Part shown: piece after piece, positions 20,153-29,112 of the stretch
How positions within the stretch are numbered: the first letter of the stretch is position 1
How the letters are laid out: each line of letters opens with the position of its first letter
Assembly: GCF_900108565.1 (NCBI RefSeq)
Contig: NZ_LT629971.1
Span: forward strand, 2,046,001 to 2,110,000
Length of the DNA stretch: 64,000 nucleotides
Direction of reading: 5' to 3'
Origin: Mycolicibacterium rutilum
Lineage (GTDB): Bacteria; Actinomycetota; Actinomycetes; Mycobacteriales; Mycobacteriaceae
The notes under the pieces: generated by a model
The model's database searches: none
Seen by the model: only the letters and a program-made list of their open reading frames with translations
Told to the model about the DNA's origin: nothing
Position numbers and translations under genes: made by a program

Positions 20153-21514
20153 ATGAGTGTCACCAACGACTCGACCGGTGGACCGATCTCGACCGGCCTC
20201 AAGCGCGTCGTGGTCGCGTCGATGGCCGGCACGGTCGTCGAATGGTACGAGTTCTTCCTCTACGCCACCGCCGCCACACTGGTCTTCAACAAGGTGTTCT
20301 TCGCCGAGGGCACCAGTGAGGCCAGCGGGCTGATCGCGGCCCTGCTGACCTACGCGGTCGGGTTCGTCGCGCGACCGCTCGGCGGGATCGTGTTCGGACA
20401 CTTCGGCGACAAGTACGGCCGCAAGAAGCTGCTGCAGTTCGCGATCCTGCTCGTCGGCGCCGTCACCTTCCTGATGGGATGTCTGCCCACCTACAACCAG
20501 ATCGGCGTGTGGGCGCCGATCCTGCTGGTGGTCCTGCGGTTCATGCAGGGCTTCGCGGTCGGCGGCGAGTGGGGCGGCGCGGTGCTGCTCGTCGCCGAGC
20601 ACAGCCCCGACGATCGACGCGGATTCTGGGCGAGTTGGCCGCAGGCCGCGGTGCCGGTGGGCAACATGCTCGCGACCGTCGTGCTGCTGGTGCTGACCGG
20701 CGTGCTCCCCGAGGATGCGTTCATGTCCTGGGGCTGGCGCGTGGCGTTCTGGCTCTCCGCGGTCGTCGTGCTGATCGGCTACTACATCCGCACCAAGGTC
20801 ACCGACGCCCCGATCTTCGTGGCGGCGCAGGAAGAGGTCGAACGCGTCAAGGCCGTGTCCTACGGCGTGTTCGAGGTGTTGCGGCGTTATCCCCGAGGCG
20901 TTTTCACCGCGATGGGGCTGCGGTTCGCCGAGAACATCATGTACTACCTCGTGGTCACGTTCTCGATCGTGTACCTCAAGACGCACGTCGGCGCCGACAC
21001 CGGCGACATCCTGTGGTGGCTGCTGGCCGCGCATGCGGTGCACTTCGTGGTCATTCCGCAGGTGGGTCGCCTGTCGGATCACTTCGGTCGCAGGCCCGTC
21101 TACATCGTGGGCGCGATCCTGGCCGGCACGTGGGGGTTCTTCGCGTTCCCGATGATGAACAGCGGCTCCTACCTGCTCATCATGGCCGCGATCATCCTCG
21201 GCCTGATCATCCACGCGCTGATGTACTCGCCGCAGCCCGCGATCATGGCTGAGATGTTCCCGACGCGGATGCGTTATTCCGGTGTGTCGCTTGGCTATCA
21301 GGTGACCTCGATCGTCGCGGGGTCGCTGGCGCCCGCGATCGCGACGTGGCTGCTCGACAGGTTCGGTTCGTCGGTCCCGATTGCGCTGTACCTCGCGGGC
21401 GCTGCGGCGATCACGTTGGTGGCCGCGCTGTTCACCCGCGAGACCAAGGGACTGGACCTGGCGACCCTCGACGCCGCCGACCGTGAGCAGCTGTCCAGGG
21501 CCGGAGTCGTATGA
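20153..21514 (+). CDS. MHS-family (MFS) transporter, probable ketone-body or short organic acid symporter
   Basis: A 453-residue major facilitator of the metabolite:H+ symporter family with about 12 membrane segments. The hallmarks are VVASMAGTVVEWYEFFLYAT near residue 18, RPLGGIVFGHFGDKYGRKK near 79-97 (loop 2-3 motif), LRFMQGFAVGGEWGGAVLL near 125-143, and a QVGRLSDHFGRRP repeat of the loop motif in the second half. AAGGAG at 20141 supports the ATG at 20153. It overlaps the next gene by 4 bases. Its partners suggest 3-hydroxybutyrate or acetoacetate uptake, which is inference. Confidence 0.88.
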   Translation: MSVTNDSTGGPISTGLKRVVVASMAGTVVEWYEFFLYATAATLVFNKVFFAEGTSEASGLIAALLTYAVGFVARPLGGIVFGHFGDKYGRKKLLQFAILLVGAVTFLMGCLPTYNQIGVWAPILLVVLRFMQGFAVGGEWGGAVLLVAEHSPDDRRGFWASWPQAAVPVGNMLATVVLLVLTGVLPEDAFMSWGWRVAFWLSAVVVLIGYYIRTKVTDAPIFVAAQEEVERVKAVSYGVFEVLRRYPRGVFTAMGLRFAENIMYYLVVTFSIVYLKTHVGADTGDILWWLLAAHAVHFVVIPQVGRLSDHFGRRPVYIVGAILAGTWGFFAFPMMNSGSYLLIMAAIILGLIIHALMYSPQPAIMAEMFPTRMRYSGVSLGYQVTSIVAGSLAPAIATWLLDRFGSSVPIALYLAGAAAITLVAALFTRETKGLDLATLDAADREQLSRAGVV

Positions 21515-22257
21515 GCGACCTCGCGGGCCGCGCGGCACTCGTCACCGGCGGCGCGAGCGGGATCGGTGCGGCCTGCGCCAGGACGCTGGCTGCGCGGGGT
21601 GCCACGGTCACCGTGGCCGACCTCGACGAGGCCGCCGCCAAGACGGTCGCCGAGGAGATCGGCGGAAAGCACTGGGCGATCGACCTTTCCGACGTGTCCG
21701 CGCTCGAGGAGCTGCGGCTCGACATCGACATCCTGGTCAACAACGCCGGCGTCCAGCACGTCAGCCCGATCGCCGAGTTCCCGCCCGAACGGTTCCGGTT
21801 CCTGCTCGCGCTGATGGTCGAGGCACCGTTCCTGTTGATCCGGGCGGCGTTACCGCACATGTACGAACAGGAGTTCGGCCGGATCGTCAACATCTCCTCG
21901 GTGCACGGCCTGCGAGCCTCGGAGTTCAAGAGCGCCTACGTCACCGCCAAGCACGGCCTCGAAGGATTGTCGAAGGTGACCGCGCTGGAGGGTGGGCCGC
22001 ACGGGGTCACCAGCAACTGCGTCGACCCCGGTTATGTGCGCACTCCGCTGGTGACCAAGCAGATCGCCGATCAGGCCCGCACGCACGGCATCGACGAAGA
22101 TAGGGTGATCGCGGACATCCTGCTGAAGGAGAGTGCGATCAAGCGACTTGTCGAACCCGATGAGGTGGCCTCGCTCGTCGCGTGGCTGGCCTCGCCGGCT
22201 GCCGCGATGGTCACCGGGGCGTCGTACACGATGGACGGCGGCTGGAGCGCCCGGTGA
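21511..22257 (+). CDS. 3-hydroxybutyrate dehydrogenase (SDR family)
   Basis: It oxidises 3-hydroxybutyrate to acetoacetate with NAD. The 248-residue classical SDR has VTGGASGIGAACARTLA (residues 11-27), NNAGVQHV near 72, the Ser-Tyr-Lys triad (NISSVHGLRASEFKSAYVTAKHG, given in two parts: NISSVHGL and SAYVTAKHG near 128-152) and the NCVDPGYVRTPLV segment characteristic of bacterial 3-hydroxybutyrate dehydrogenases. It lies between the transporter and acetoacetyl-CoA synthetase with overlapping start and stop codons on both sides, which strongly supports the specific assignment. Confidence 0.88.
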   Translation: MSDLAGRAALVTGGASGIGAACARTLAARGATVTVADLDEAAAKTVAEEIGGKHWAIDLSDVSALEELRLDIDILVNNAGVQHVSPIAEFPPERFRFLLALMVEAPFLLIRAALPHMYEQEFGRIVNISSVHGLRASEFKSAYVTAKHGLEGLSKVTALEGGPHGVTSNCVDPGYVRTPLVTKQIADQARTHGIDEDRVIADILLKESAIKRLVEPDEVASLVAWLASPAAAMVTGASYTMDGGWSAR

Positions 22258-24152
22258 GCACCACCGCGCAGTGGACGCCGACCGACTCCGACGTCTCCGG
22301 CGCCAAGGTCACCGATTTCGCGCGGTTCGTCGGCGACCGGACCGGGCTGAGTTTCGCCGATTATCGGTCGCTGTGGCAGTGGTCGGTCGACGAGCCGGAT
22401 GCGTTCTGGGCGGCGCTGTGGGACTACTTCGAGCTCGGCGACCGGCCGGACACCGTGCTCAGCTCCACCGAAATGCCCGGCGCGCAGTGGTTTCCGGGTA
22501 CCCGGCTCAACTACGTCGACCAGGTGGTGCGTAACGCGCGCTCGGACCGTCCCGCCATCCTTTACGTCGCCGAGGGGGGTGCGACGACCGAGGTGTCGTG
22601 GGCAGACCTGCTCGGGCGCGCCGCCGCGTTCGCGGCCAGGCTGCGTTCGCTCGGCGTGGCCGCCGGTGACCGGGTGATCGGGTATCTGCCCAACATCCCC
22701 GAGGCGGTGATCGCGTTCCTCGGCGCCGCGAGCATCGGGGCGATTTGGAGTGCCTGCGGTCAGGACTACTCGGCCAAGGCCGCGCTCGACCGCCTCGGTC
22801 AGCTGGAGCCCACGGTGTTGGTGACTGCCGACGGCTACACCTATGGCGGAAAGTTCCGCGACAAGTCCGCCGACATCGCAGCACTGCAAGCCGGACTGCC
22901 CACACTGCGGGCGACCGTGATGGCCTCCGAGCTCGCCGAGTCGAGCACCGAGCCGCTTGCCACCACTGCCGTGGACTTCGCGCATCCGCTGTGGATCCTG
23001 TTCTCCTCGGGCACCACCGGACTGCCCAAGGGCATCATGCACGGCCACGGCGGCGTCCTGCTCGAGCATCTGAAAGCTGTTGCGCTGCAGTGCGACATCG
23101 GGTCTGACGACACCTTCTTCTGGTACACCAGCCCGAGCTGGATGATGTGGAACTTCCAAGTGGCCGGACTTCTGGTCGGCGCGACGATCGTCTGCTACGA
23201 CGGCAGCCCCAACGCCCCCCAGCCGGACGCGCTGTGGGACATCGCCGCTCGTGTCAAGGCGACCGTCCTGGGCACCAGCCCCGGGTATGTGCTGGGCTGC
23301 GCGAAAGCCGGCGCGGTGCCGCGTAAAGAACACGATCTGTCGGCGCTGCGCACCGTCGGCATCACCGGTTCGTCGCTGCCGCCGTCCTCGTCGCTGTGGC
23401 TGCGGGACAACGTCGGCGAGCATGTGCAGGTCGCCTCGATCAGCGGCGGCACCGACGTGGTGTCGGCGTTCATCGGCGGCGTGCGCACCGTCCCGGTGTG
23501 GCCGGGCGAGTTGTCGGCGCCGTATCTCGGGTGCGCGCTCGACTCGTGGGACGAATCCGGCAATCCGGTCCGCGACGAGGTCGGCGAGTTGGTGGTGACC
23601 AAGCCGATGCCGTCGATGCCGGTCAGCTTCTGGAACGACGCCGACGGATCCCGATACCGCTCGGCGTATTTCGAGATGTTCGACGGAGTGTGGCGGCACG
23701 GCGACTGGATCACGATCACCGACCGCGGCAGCGTCGTCGTGCACGGCCGGTCCGATTCGACGCTGAACCGGCACGGCATCCGCATGGGCAGCGCCGACAT
23801 CTATCAGGCCGTCGAACGACTGCCCGAGGTGGCCGAGGCGTTGATCATCGGCGCCGAGCAACCCGACGGCGGATACTGGATGCCGCTGTTCGTCGTGCTC
23901 GCCGACGGTGGCGAGTTGACCAACGACCTGCGTGACCGGATCAAGGACACAATCCGCACCGAGGTGTCGCCGCGGCATGTGCCCGACGAGATCATCGTCG
24001 CGCCCGGCGTACCGCACACCCGCACCGGCAAGAAGCTCGAGGTGCCGATCAAGAAGCTGTTCCAGGGCGCCGACCCCGGCAAGGTCGTCGAGCGCAGCGC
24101 CGTCGACGACCCGGCGCTGCTCGACTGGTACGTCACGCAGCGTCGAAGGTGA
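22254..24152 (+). CDS. aacS: Acetoacetyl-CoA synthetase
   Basis: It activates acetoacetate to acetoacetyl-CoA with ATP. The 632-residue adenylate-forming enzyme has the acetoacetyl-CoA synthetase pattern: an N-terminal ACAS-type segment, GSLWSAC-like GAIWSACGQDYSAKAAL near residue 163, the P-loop-like LFSSGTTGLPKGIMHGHGG near 250, SGGTDVVSAFIGG near 400, GDWITITDRG near 483 and the C-terminal TRTGKKLEVPIKKLF with the catalytic lysine near 600. A GTG start overlaps the upstream stop as GTGA. Its 3' end overlaps the convergent HNH gene by 20 bases. Confidence 0.92.
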   Translation: MSTTAQWTPTDSDVSGAKVTDFARFVGDRTGLSFADYRSLWQWSVDEPDAFWAALWDYFELGDRPDTVLSSTEMPGAQWFPGTRLNYVDQVVRNARSDRPAILYVAEGGATTEVSWADLLGRAAAFAARLRSLGVAAGDRVIGYLPNIPEAVIAFLGAASIGAIWSACGQDYSAKAALDRLGQLEPTVLVTADGYTYGGKFRDKSADIAALQAGLPTLRATVMASELAESSTEPLATTAVDFAHPLWILFSSGTTGLPKGIMHGHGGVLLEHLKAVALQCDIGSDDTFFWYTSPSWMMWNFQVAGLLVGATIVCYDGSPNAPQPDALWDIAARVKATVLGTSPGYVLGCAKAGAVPRKEHDLSALRTVGITGSSLPPSSSLWLRDNVGEHVQVASISGGTDVVSAFIGGVRTVPVWPGELSAPYLGCALDSWDESGNPVRDEVGELVVTKPMPSMPVSFWNDADGSRYRSAYFEMFDGVWRHGDWITITDRGSVVVHGRSDSTLNRHGIRMGSADIYQAVERLPEVAEALIIGAEQPDGGYWMPLFVVLADGGELTNDLRDRIKDTIRTEVSPRHVPDEIIVAPGVPHTRTGKKLEVPIKKLFQGADPGKVVERSAVDDPALLDWYVTQRRR

Positions 24153-25413
24153 TCAGGTCGATGCTCAGCCGGCCTTCGAGGCGGCTGACTTTGCGTACCG
24201 GCGGCCCGGGCAGTGGCGGAGCGGTGGATCGGTAGGTCGCTCGCGTGGGCGTGGTGAATTCGGCGTGGTGCACGCCGGCGCGTTCGCTGGTGACGACCGA
24301 CCAGCCCGGCGCCTCTTTGGCGTAGTTGCACGCCGCGCATGCCCCGAGCCCGTTGCCGGCGCTGGTCGGCCCGCCGCGGCGCCGCGGGACGGCGTGGTCG
24401 CGGTGCCGAATCTCGGCGTCGCAGTAGGGCGTTCGACAGGTCTGATCGCGCAGGTCGATGAACGCCGCCAGTCCCTTCGGGAAGGCCCGGGCTTGTGACT
24501 CCATCGCCACCAACTGACCGCTGCCCGGATGGCGGTACAGCCGACGCAACATCGCCTTCGCCGCGGCGTCGCGCACCGCGTCACCGGTCAGCCCCCGCGC
24601 GATCGCACTGGGCAGCGGGCCGTAGCCCTGCAGCCACGCCGGCGCGTCATCGTCGCCCATCAGCGTGGTGTCGGCCATGACCACATTCAGCGTCACATCC
24701 ACCGGCTGCTCAGCGGGCCGGCCGGTGACCCGCTGCACCAGCGTGTCGGCCATCACCTGCCCGCGCGAGCGGCCGTCAAAGGTGGTGTCAGCGGACCGTT
24801 TCAAGCTCGCATAGACAGCGACGCCCTGACCAACGGGCAGCAGCGCGGTCACATAGGTCATCGAGTCGGGCGCCGGGCGGATGGTGACCCGCCGATCCTC
24901 GGCCGCCTTGGCGGAACGGTCCACCACCGCGGCGACGTCGAGCTCACAGGCGATCTTTTTGGCCTCGGCCGCGATGCGTTTGTCACCCCACCCGTCGAGA
25001 CGCGCGACGTCGCGGCACATCTCGGCGTCCAACCGGGCGCGGTGCTCGACACTCAAACACGCCGACTCGCGCACGATCAACGTCGCCCGCCACTCCGAAA
25101 GCGCTCCGCACTCCAGCGCGGCCAGCGTGTACGGCATCTCCTCGACCAGGGCCGTCGCGAACCCGAGATGGCGCCCGCCCGTGGCGGGGGCTTCGTGGCG
25201 CGCCAACGCCACCTCACTGGCCAACCCGCGGCCCCGCTTGCTCGCAGGCACCCCGGCCGCCTTCTCGGCGGCGTGGCGCTTGGCCCGCCACAAGGCGGTC
25301 GCCCTCGCCTGCGCCGCCGCGGCTTTCGACTTCAACCGCTCCAGGTCCTCGACCCGCTCCCGCAAGCATTCCTCGCTCGCGGACGGGTCGATCTCGAACA
25401 CATGTTCGATCAT
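24133..25413 (-). CDS. 13E12-type DUF222 / HNH endonuclease-domain protein
   Basis: A 426-residue protein of the REP13E12-like family widespread in mycobacteria. The N-terminal DUF222 region is charged and helical (LRERVEDLERLKSKAAAAQ near residue 16). The C-terminal HNH-type domain has DQTCRTPYCDAEIRHRDHAV followed by GNGLGACAACNYAKEAPGW (about residues 325-375), giving paired cysteines and histidines for metal binding. Such genes are often associated with mobile or repeated elements. Here it is single, with no flanking direct repeats that I can see. It overlaps the 3' end of aacS on the opposite strand by 20 bases. Confidence 0.85.
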   Translation of the reverse strand: MIEHVFEIDPSASEECLRERVEDLERLKSKAAAAQARATALWRAKRHAAEKAAGVPASKRGRGLASEVALARHEAPATGGRHLGFATALVEEMPYTLAALECGALSEWRATLIVRESACLSVEHRARLDAEMCRDVARLDGWGDKRIAAEAKKIACELDVAAVVDRSAKAAEDRRVTIRPAPDSMTYVTALLPVGQGVAVYASLKRSADTTFDGRSRGQVMADTLVQRVTGRPAEQPVDVTLNVVMADTTLMGDDDAPAWLQGYGPLPSAIARGLTGDAVRDAAAKAMLRRLYRHPGSGQLVAMESQARAFPKGLAAFIDLRDQTCRTPYCDAEIRHRDHAVPRRRGGPTSAGNGLGACAACNYAKEAPGWSVVTSERAGVHHAEFTTPTRATYRSTAPPLPGPPVRKVSRLEGRLSIDLITFDAA

Positions 25414-25447
25414 GGGCCCAACGCTACACCGCGCTACCGACAAACCC

Positions 25448-26620
25448 TCAAAACCGACCCGGATCTGCGAGAACAGGTGCAAATGCCAACTCGGCGGCGC
25501 CGATCATCAGCGTGTCGGCGCCCAGTGTCGCCGGCACCACGCGCACCAGACCGGACGGCGCCGCCATGCTGTGCCGCCCTAACTCCTCGCGCAGCACCGG
25601 CGCCGCGAACGCGGGAAACACCCGCAGGAAACCGCCGAGCACGATCAGCTTCGGGTTCAGCATGTTCACGGCGTTGCCGAGGGCGATTGCCAACGCGCGC
25701 GCCTGCCGGGTGAGCACGTCGCGTTCGGCGGAGCTGGGCTGGGCCGGCGCATCGGTCTGGCCGTCCAGCTCGGCGAGCAGGCGCGCCAACGGCGCCTGGG
25801 TCACCTCCGTCTCGAGACAACCGATGCTGCCGCAGTGGCACTGCTCGCCACCCCCGACGAACGTGTGTCCGAGTTCGCCCGCATATCCCGCGACGCCCTC
25901 GAGCAGTCCGCCGGCGACCACGAAGCCCGCGCCGACGCCGCTGGGGCCACCGTTGACGTAGATGAGGTGGTCGGCGTCGGGATGGTTGCCGAACAGGTGC
26001 TCGGCCACGGCACCGGCGTTGGCGTCGTTGGTGGCGAACACCGTCAATCCTGTTGCTTCGCTGAGCATTTCGCCGATCTCGACATCGTGCCAATCCAAGT
26101 TGGGTGCCAGCTGCACTGCTGACTGCGGACCGTGCACCAGCCCTGGCACCGCAATGCCCACCGCGGTCACCGTCTGGTCGGGCCGCAAACTGCGCTGGAT
26201 GCCGCCGATCGCCTCGGCAGCGATCGCCACGGTGTCGGCCGGTGTCGGCACCCGTTCCGTAGGGCGCCGGATCACCTCGCGCACGGCGCCGCCCATCGAG
26301 ACCAGGCCGACGGTGACCGCGTCGACCTCGGGGGTGACGGCGACCGCCTGCATCCGATCGCCCGGGCGCACGATCGGGCTCGGCCGGCCGACCTGTGACA
26401 CCGCGGGGCCGGGCGCCTCTTCGGCCAGCCCGCGTGCAACCAGTTCCTCGACGAGGTCCTTCGTCGTCGACCGTGACAGACCCGTGTGGCGGGTGAGCTC
26501 GGCGCGACTGATCGCCCGGTGCCGGTGAACCAATGTCAGCACGCTGGACAGGTTGCGCCGGCGGACGTCGTCGTTGCTGGTCCCCATCCGCACCGTTCGA
26601 TGGTCCTGTGTGGCTTTCAC
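25448..26620 (-). CDS. ROK-family regulator, probable xylose repressor
   Basis: A ~390-residue ROK protein with an N-terminal winged helix (LVHRHRAISRAELTRHTGLS, then RSTTKDLVEEL) and a sugar-kinase-like domain: VGIAVPGLVHGP near 175, YVNGGPSGVGAGFVVAGGLL near 240, and the ROK zinc motif GHTFVGGGEQCHCGSIGCLE. I use the GTG at 26620, preceded by GGAGGGGG. The ATG at 26587 is a plausible alternative. It is divergent from xylA, and a motif shared by the xylA and xylF promoters is the likely operator, so it is probably the xylose-responsive repressor (XylR). The ligand is inferred from the neighbours. Confidence 0.85.
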   Translation of the reverse strand: MKATQDHRTVRMGTSNDDVRRRNLSSVLTLVHRHRAISRAELTRHTGLSRSTTKDLVEELVARGLAEEAPGPAVSQVGRPSPIVRPGDRMQAVAVTPEVDAVTVGLVSMGGAVREVIRRPTERVPTPADTVAIAAEAIGGIQRSLRPDQTVTAVGIAVPGLVHGPQSAVQLAPNLDWHDVEIGEMLSEATGLTVFATNDANAGAVAEHLFGNHPDADHLIYVNGGPSGVGAGFVVAGGLLEGVAGYAGELGHTFVGGGEQCHCGSIGCLETEVTQAPLARLLAELDGQTDAPAQPSSAERDVLTRQARALAIALGNAVNMLNPKLIVLGGFLRVFPAFAAPVLREELGRHSMAAPSGLVRVVPATLGADTLMIGAAELAFAPVLADPGRF

Positions 26621-26655
26621 CGGCGCGCGACCCCCTCCACATCCGAACCTTGACA

Positions 26656-26669
26656 GTGGCCCAGGCCAC
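26656..26669. promoter_or_regulatory. CRP-like site upstream of xylA
   Basis: GTGGCCCAGGCCAC is a near-perfect palindrome of the form GTG-N8-CAC, the core of mycobacterial CRP (cAMP receptor protein) sites. A similar site occurs at the same distance (18 bases) from the shared ROK-type motif in the xylF promoter, which supports function. Confidence 0.6.
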
Positions 26670-26673
26670 ATCT

Positions 26674-26695
26674 TATGTTCGCCCGGAGAACAAAT
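26674..26695. promoter_or_regulatory. Candidate ROK (XylR) operator in front of xylA
   Basis: TATGT-N11-ACAAAT, containing the inverted repeat TGTTC-N7-GAACA (26676-26692). The same TATGT-N11-ACAAAT pattern is found upstream of the xylose transporter gene at 27984. The site ends 27 bases before the xylA start and lies 53 bases from the ROK gene start, so it could serve both. Confidence 0.65.
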
Positions 26696-26722
26696 CTAAG
26701 GTATCGCAACCGGGAGCCCGCC

Positions 26723-27946
26723 ATGACCGTGCTGGAATCCAGCCTTCCCGCCTCCGACGCACTGACCCCCAGGCGCGAGGACAAATTTTCGTTCGGACTC
26801 TGGACCATCGGATGGACGGGCATCGACCCGTTCGGTGTCGCCACCCGACCCGCGCTCGACGCCGTCGAGGCCGTCGACCGACTCGCCGACCTGGGCGCCT
26901 ACGGACTGACCTTCCACGATGACGACCTGTTCGCGTTCGGCAGCACCGATGCCGAACGCCGGCGGGCGATCGACCGGCTGACCAATGCACTGGACGCGTC
27001 GGGCCTCGTAGTGCCCATGGTGACCACCAACCTGTTCTCCCAGCCGGTGTTCAAGGACGGCGGATTCACCAGCAACGACCGCGAGGTTCGCCGCTTCGCG
27101 CTGCGCAAGGTGCTGCGCAACCTCGACCTGGCATTCGAACTCGGCGCCCAGACGTTCGTGCTGTGGGGCGGCCGGGAAGGCAGCGAATACGACTCGGCCA
27201 AGGACGTCCAGGCGGCCCTGGAGCGGTACCGCGAGGCGTTGAACGTGTTGTGCCAGTATGCGATCGACCAGGGCAGCAGCATCCGCTTCGCGATCGAGCC
27301 GAAGCCCAACGAGCCGCGCGGCGACATCCTGCTACCGACCGTCGGGCACGCGCTGGCGTTCATCGAGACCCTGGCACACCCCGAGCTCGTGGGCGTCAAT
27401 CCCGAGACCGGCCACGAGCAGATGTCGGGCCTGAACTTCATGCACGGAATCGCCCAAGCTCTCTACGGCGGCAAGCTCTTTCACATCGATCTGAACGGGC
27501 AGCGCGGCATCAAGTTCGACCAGGATCTCGTGTTCGGCCACGGCGACCTGATCAACGCGTTCTCCCTGGTGGACCTGCTCGAACACGGCGGGCCCGACGG
27601 CACGCCCGCCTACCAGGGGCCCCGCCACTTCGACTACAAGCCCAGTCGCACCGAGGATCTCGACGGGGTCTGGGCGTCTGCGGCGGCGAACATGCGCATG
27701 TATCTGCTGCTGCGCCAGCGGGCCGCGGCGTTCCGCGCCGACCCTCAGGTGCAGGAGGCGATGACGGCGGCCAAGGTGTCCGAACTGCGCACCCCGACGC
27801 TGGCCGACGGGGAGACGTACGCCGACCTGCTCGCGGACCGCGCCGCCTTCGAGGACTTCGACGCCGGTGCCTACTTCGGCGGGAAGGGCGGCGGCTTCGT
27901 CGCACTGCACCAACTGGCCGTGGAGCACCTGATGGGCGCCCGTTGA
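26723..27946 (+). CDS. xylA: Xylose isomerase
   Basis: It interconverts D-xylose and D-xylulose with two divalent metal ions. The 407-residue protein has the actinobacterial (class I) length. [15 protein letters not shown] (about residues 25-39), [14 protein letters not shown] with the catalytic His near 60, [13 protein letters not shown] near 140, [16 protein letters not shown] near 190 with metal ligands, [16 protein letters not shown] near 226 and [17 protein letters not shown] near 253 are the family signatures. CGGGAG precedes the ATG. The transporter genes follow. No xylulokinase gene lies in the window, so xylB must be elsewhere. Confidence 0.95.
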   Translation: MTVLESSLPASDALTPRREDKFSFGLWTIGWTGIDPFGVATRPALDAVEAVDRLADLGAYGLTFHDDDLFAFGSTDAERRRAIDRLTNALDASGLVVPMVTTNLFSQPVFKDGGFTSNDREVRRFALRKVLRNLDLAFELGAQTFVLWGGREGSEYDSAKDVQAALERYREALNVLCQYAIDQGSSIRFAIEPKPNEPRGDILLPTVGHALAFIETLAHPELVGVNPETGHEQMSGLNFMHGIAQALYGGKLFHIDLNGQRGIKFDQDLVFGHGDLINAFSLVDLLEHGGPDGTPAYQGPRHFDYKPSRTEDLDGVWASAAANMRMYLLLRQRAAAFRADPQVQEAMTAAKVSELRTPTLADGETYADLLADRAAFEDFDAGAYFGGKGGGFVALHQLAVEHLMGAR

Positions 27947-27965
27947 CGATTCTCGGGCTGGCAGA

Positions 27966-27979
27966 GTGACCTGGATCAC
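27966..27979. promoter_or_regulatory. CRP-like site upstream of xylF
   Basis: GTGACCTGGATCAC fits GTGA-N6-TCAC, close to the CRP half-site consensus TGTGA/TCACA. It begins 18 bases before the TATGT of the adjacent candidate operator, exactly as at xylA. Confidence 0.65.
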
Positions 27980-27983
27980 GTTA

Positions 27984-28005
27984 TATGTATAAGCACGCAA
28001 CAAAT
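27984..28005. promoter_or_regulatory. Candidate ROK (XylR) operator in front of xylF
   Basis: TATGT-N11-ACAAAT, matching the site upstream of xylA in sequence and spacing. It overlaps the small palindrome TTATA-TG-TATAA (27981-27992), which may include the -10 element of the xylF promoter. Confidence 0.6.
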
Positions 28006-28035
28006 GCCGTAGGCGACATCTTCGGAAGGATCTCC

Positions 28036-29112
28036 GTGAAGCGAACCAGCAGCATGCTCATCACCGCCGTCGTCGGCGTCAGCCTGACCATGACCGCGTG
28101 CGGATCCAATTCGAGCTCGGACTCGGCGCCGAGTGCCTCCGGGACGGGCAAGGTCGGGGTCATCCTGCCGGACACCAAGTCGTCGGTGCGGTGGGAGACC
28201 AAGGACAGGCCCGCGCTCGAGCAGGCGTTCAAGAACGCCGGTGTCGACTACACCATCCAGAACGCCGAGGGTTCGGCGGACACGATGGCCACGATCGCCG
28301 ACGGGATGATCGCCGACGGGGTCACGGTGCTGGCGATCGTGAACCTCGACTCCGACAGCGGCGCCTCGATCCAGGAGAAGGCCGCCGCCCAGGGCGTCAA
28401 GACCATCGACTACGACCGCCTGACGCTGGGCGGTTCCGCCGATGTCTACGTGTCGTTCGACAACACCAAGGTCGGCGAACTGCAAGGGCAGGGCCTCGTC
28501 GACTGCCTCGGCGGCCGTCCGGCGAATGTGGTGTTCCTCAACGGTTCTCCGACCGACAACAACGCGACGCTGTTCAGCACGGGCGCGCACTCGGTGGTCG
28601 ACGCGACGCCGTCGGTCACCATCGTCGGTGAGCAGGCGGTGCCCGACTGGGACACCGACAAGGCGGTCACCATCTTCGAGCAGCTCTACACCGCCGCCGA
28701 CGGTCGCGTCGACGGCGTATACGCCGCCAACGACGGCCTTGCCGGCTCGGTCATCTCGATCCTGGAGAAGAACAAGCGCGCCGGACAGGTCCCGGTCACC
28801 GGTCAGGACGCAACGGTCGAGGGGCTGCAGAACATCCTCGCGGGCACGCAGTGCATGACGGTCTACAAGTCGGCGACCGAGGAAGCCAACGCACTGGCGG
28901 AGGTGGCAATTGCACTCGCCAACGGCGAGCAGCCGAACACCACCAGCACGTCCCGCGATGACACCGGCGGCCGCGACGTGCCGTCGGTGCTGCTGACGCC
29001 GAAGTCGATCACCAAGGACAACATCAACGTCGTGTTCGACGACGGCGGCCAGGCCAAGGAAGAGGTGTGCTCGGGGCAGTTCGCGCAGATGTGCACAGCG
29101 GCGGGAGCCTGA
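28036..29112 (+). CDS. xylF: Sugar ABC transporter substrate-binding lipoprotein (xylose type)
   Basis: A 358-residue extracellular solute-binding lipoprotein. The N-terminal segment SSMLITAVVGVSLTMTACGS ends in a lipobox with Cys near residue 22. The mature part is a periplasmic-binding-protein fold of the XylF/RbsB class: VGVILPDTKSSVRWETKDRP near 37, NLDSDSGASIQEKAAAQGVK near 105, VYAANDGLAGSVISILEKN near 232 and VTGQDATVEGLQNILAGTQC near 255. GGAAGGA at 28024 supports the GTG at 28036 over the earlier ATG at 27985, which lies inside the operator. Xylose specificity is inferred from xylA. Confidence 0.88.
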   Translation: MKRTSSMLITAVVGVSLTMTACGSNSSSDSAPSASGTGKVGVILPDTKSSVRWETKDRPALEQAFKNAGVDYTIQNAEGSADTMATIADGMIADGVTVLAIVNLDSDSGASIQEKAAAQGVKTIDYDRLTLGGSADVYVSFDNTKVGELQGQGLVDCLGGRPANVVFLNGSPTDNNATLFSTGAHSVVDATPSVTIVGEQAVPDWDTDKAVTIFEQLYTAADGRVDGVYAANDGLAGSVISILEKNKRAGQVPVTGQDATVEGLQNILAGTQCMTVYKSATEEANALAEVAIALANGEQPNTTSTSRDDTGGRDVPSVLLTPKSITKDNINVVFDDGGQAKEEVCSGQFAQMCTAAGA

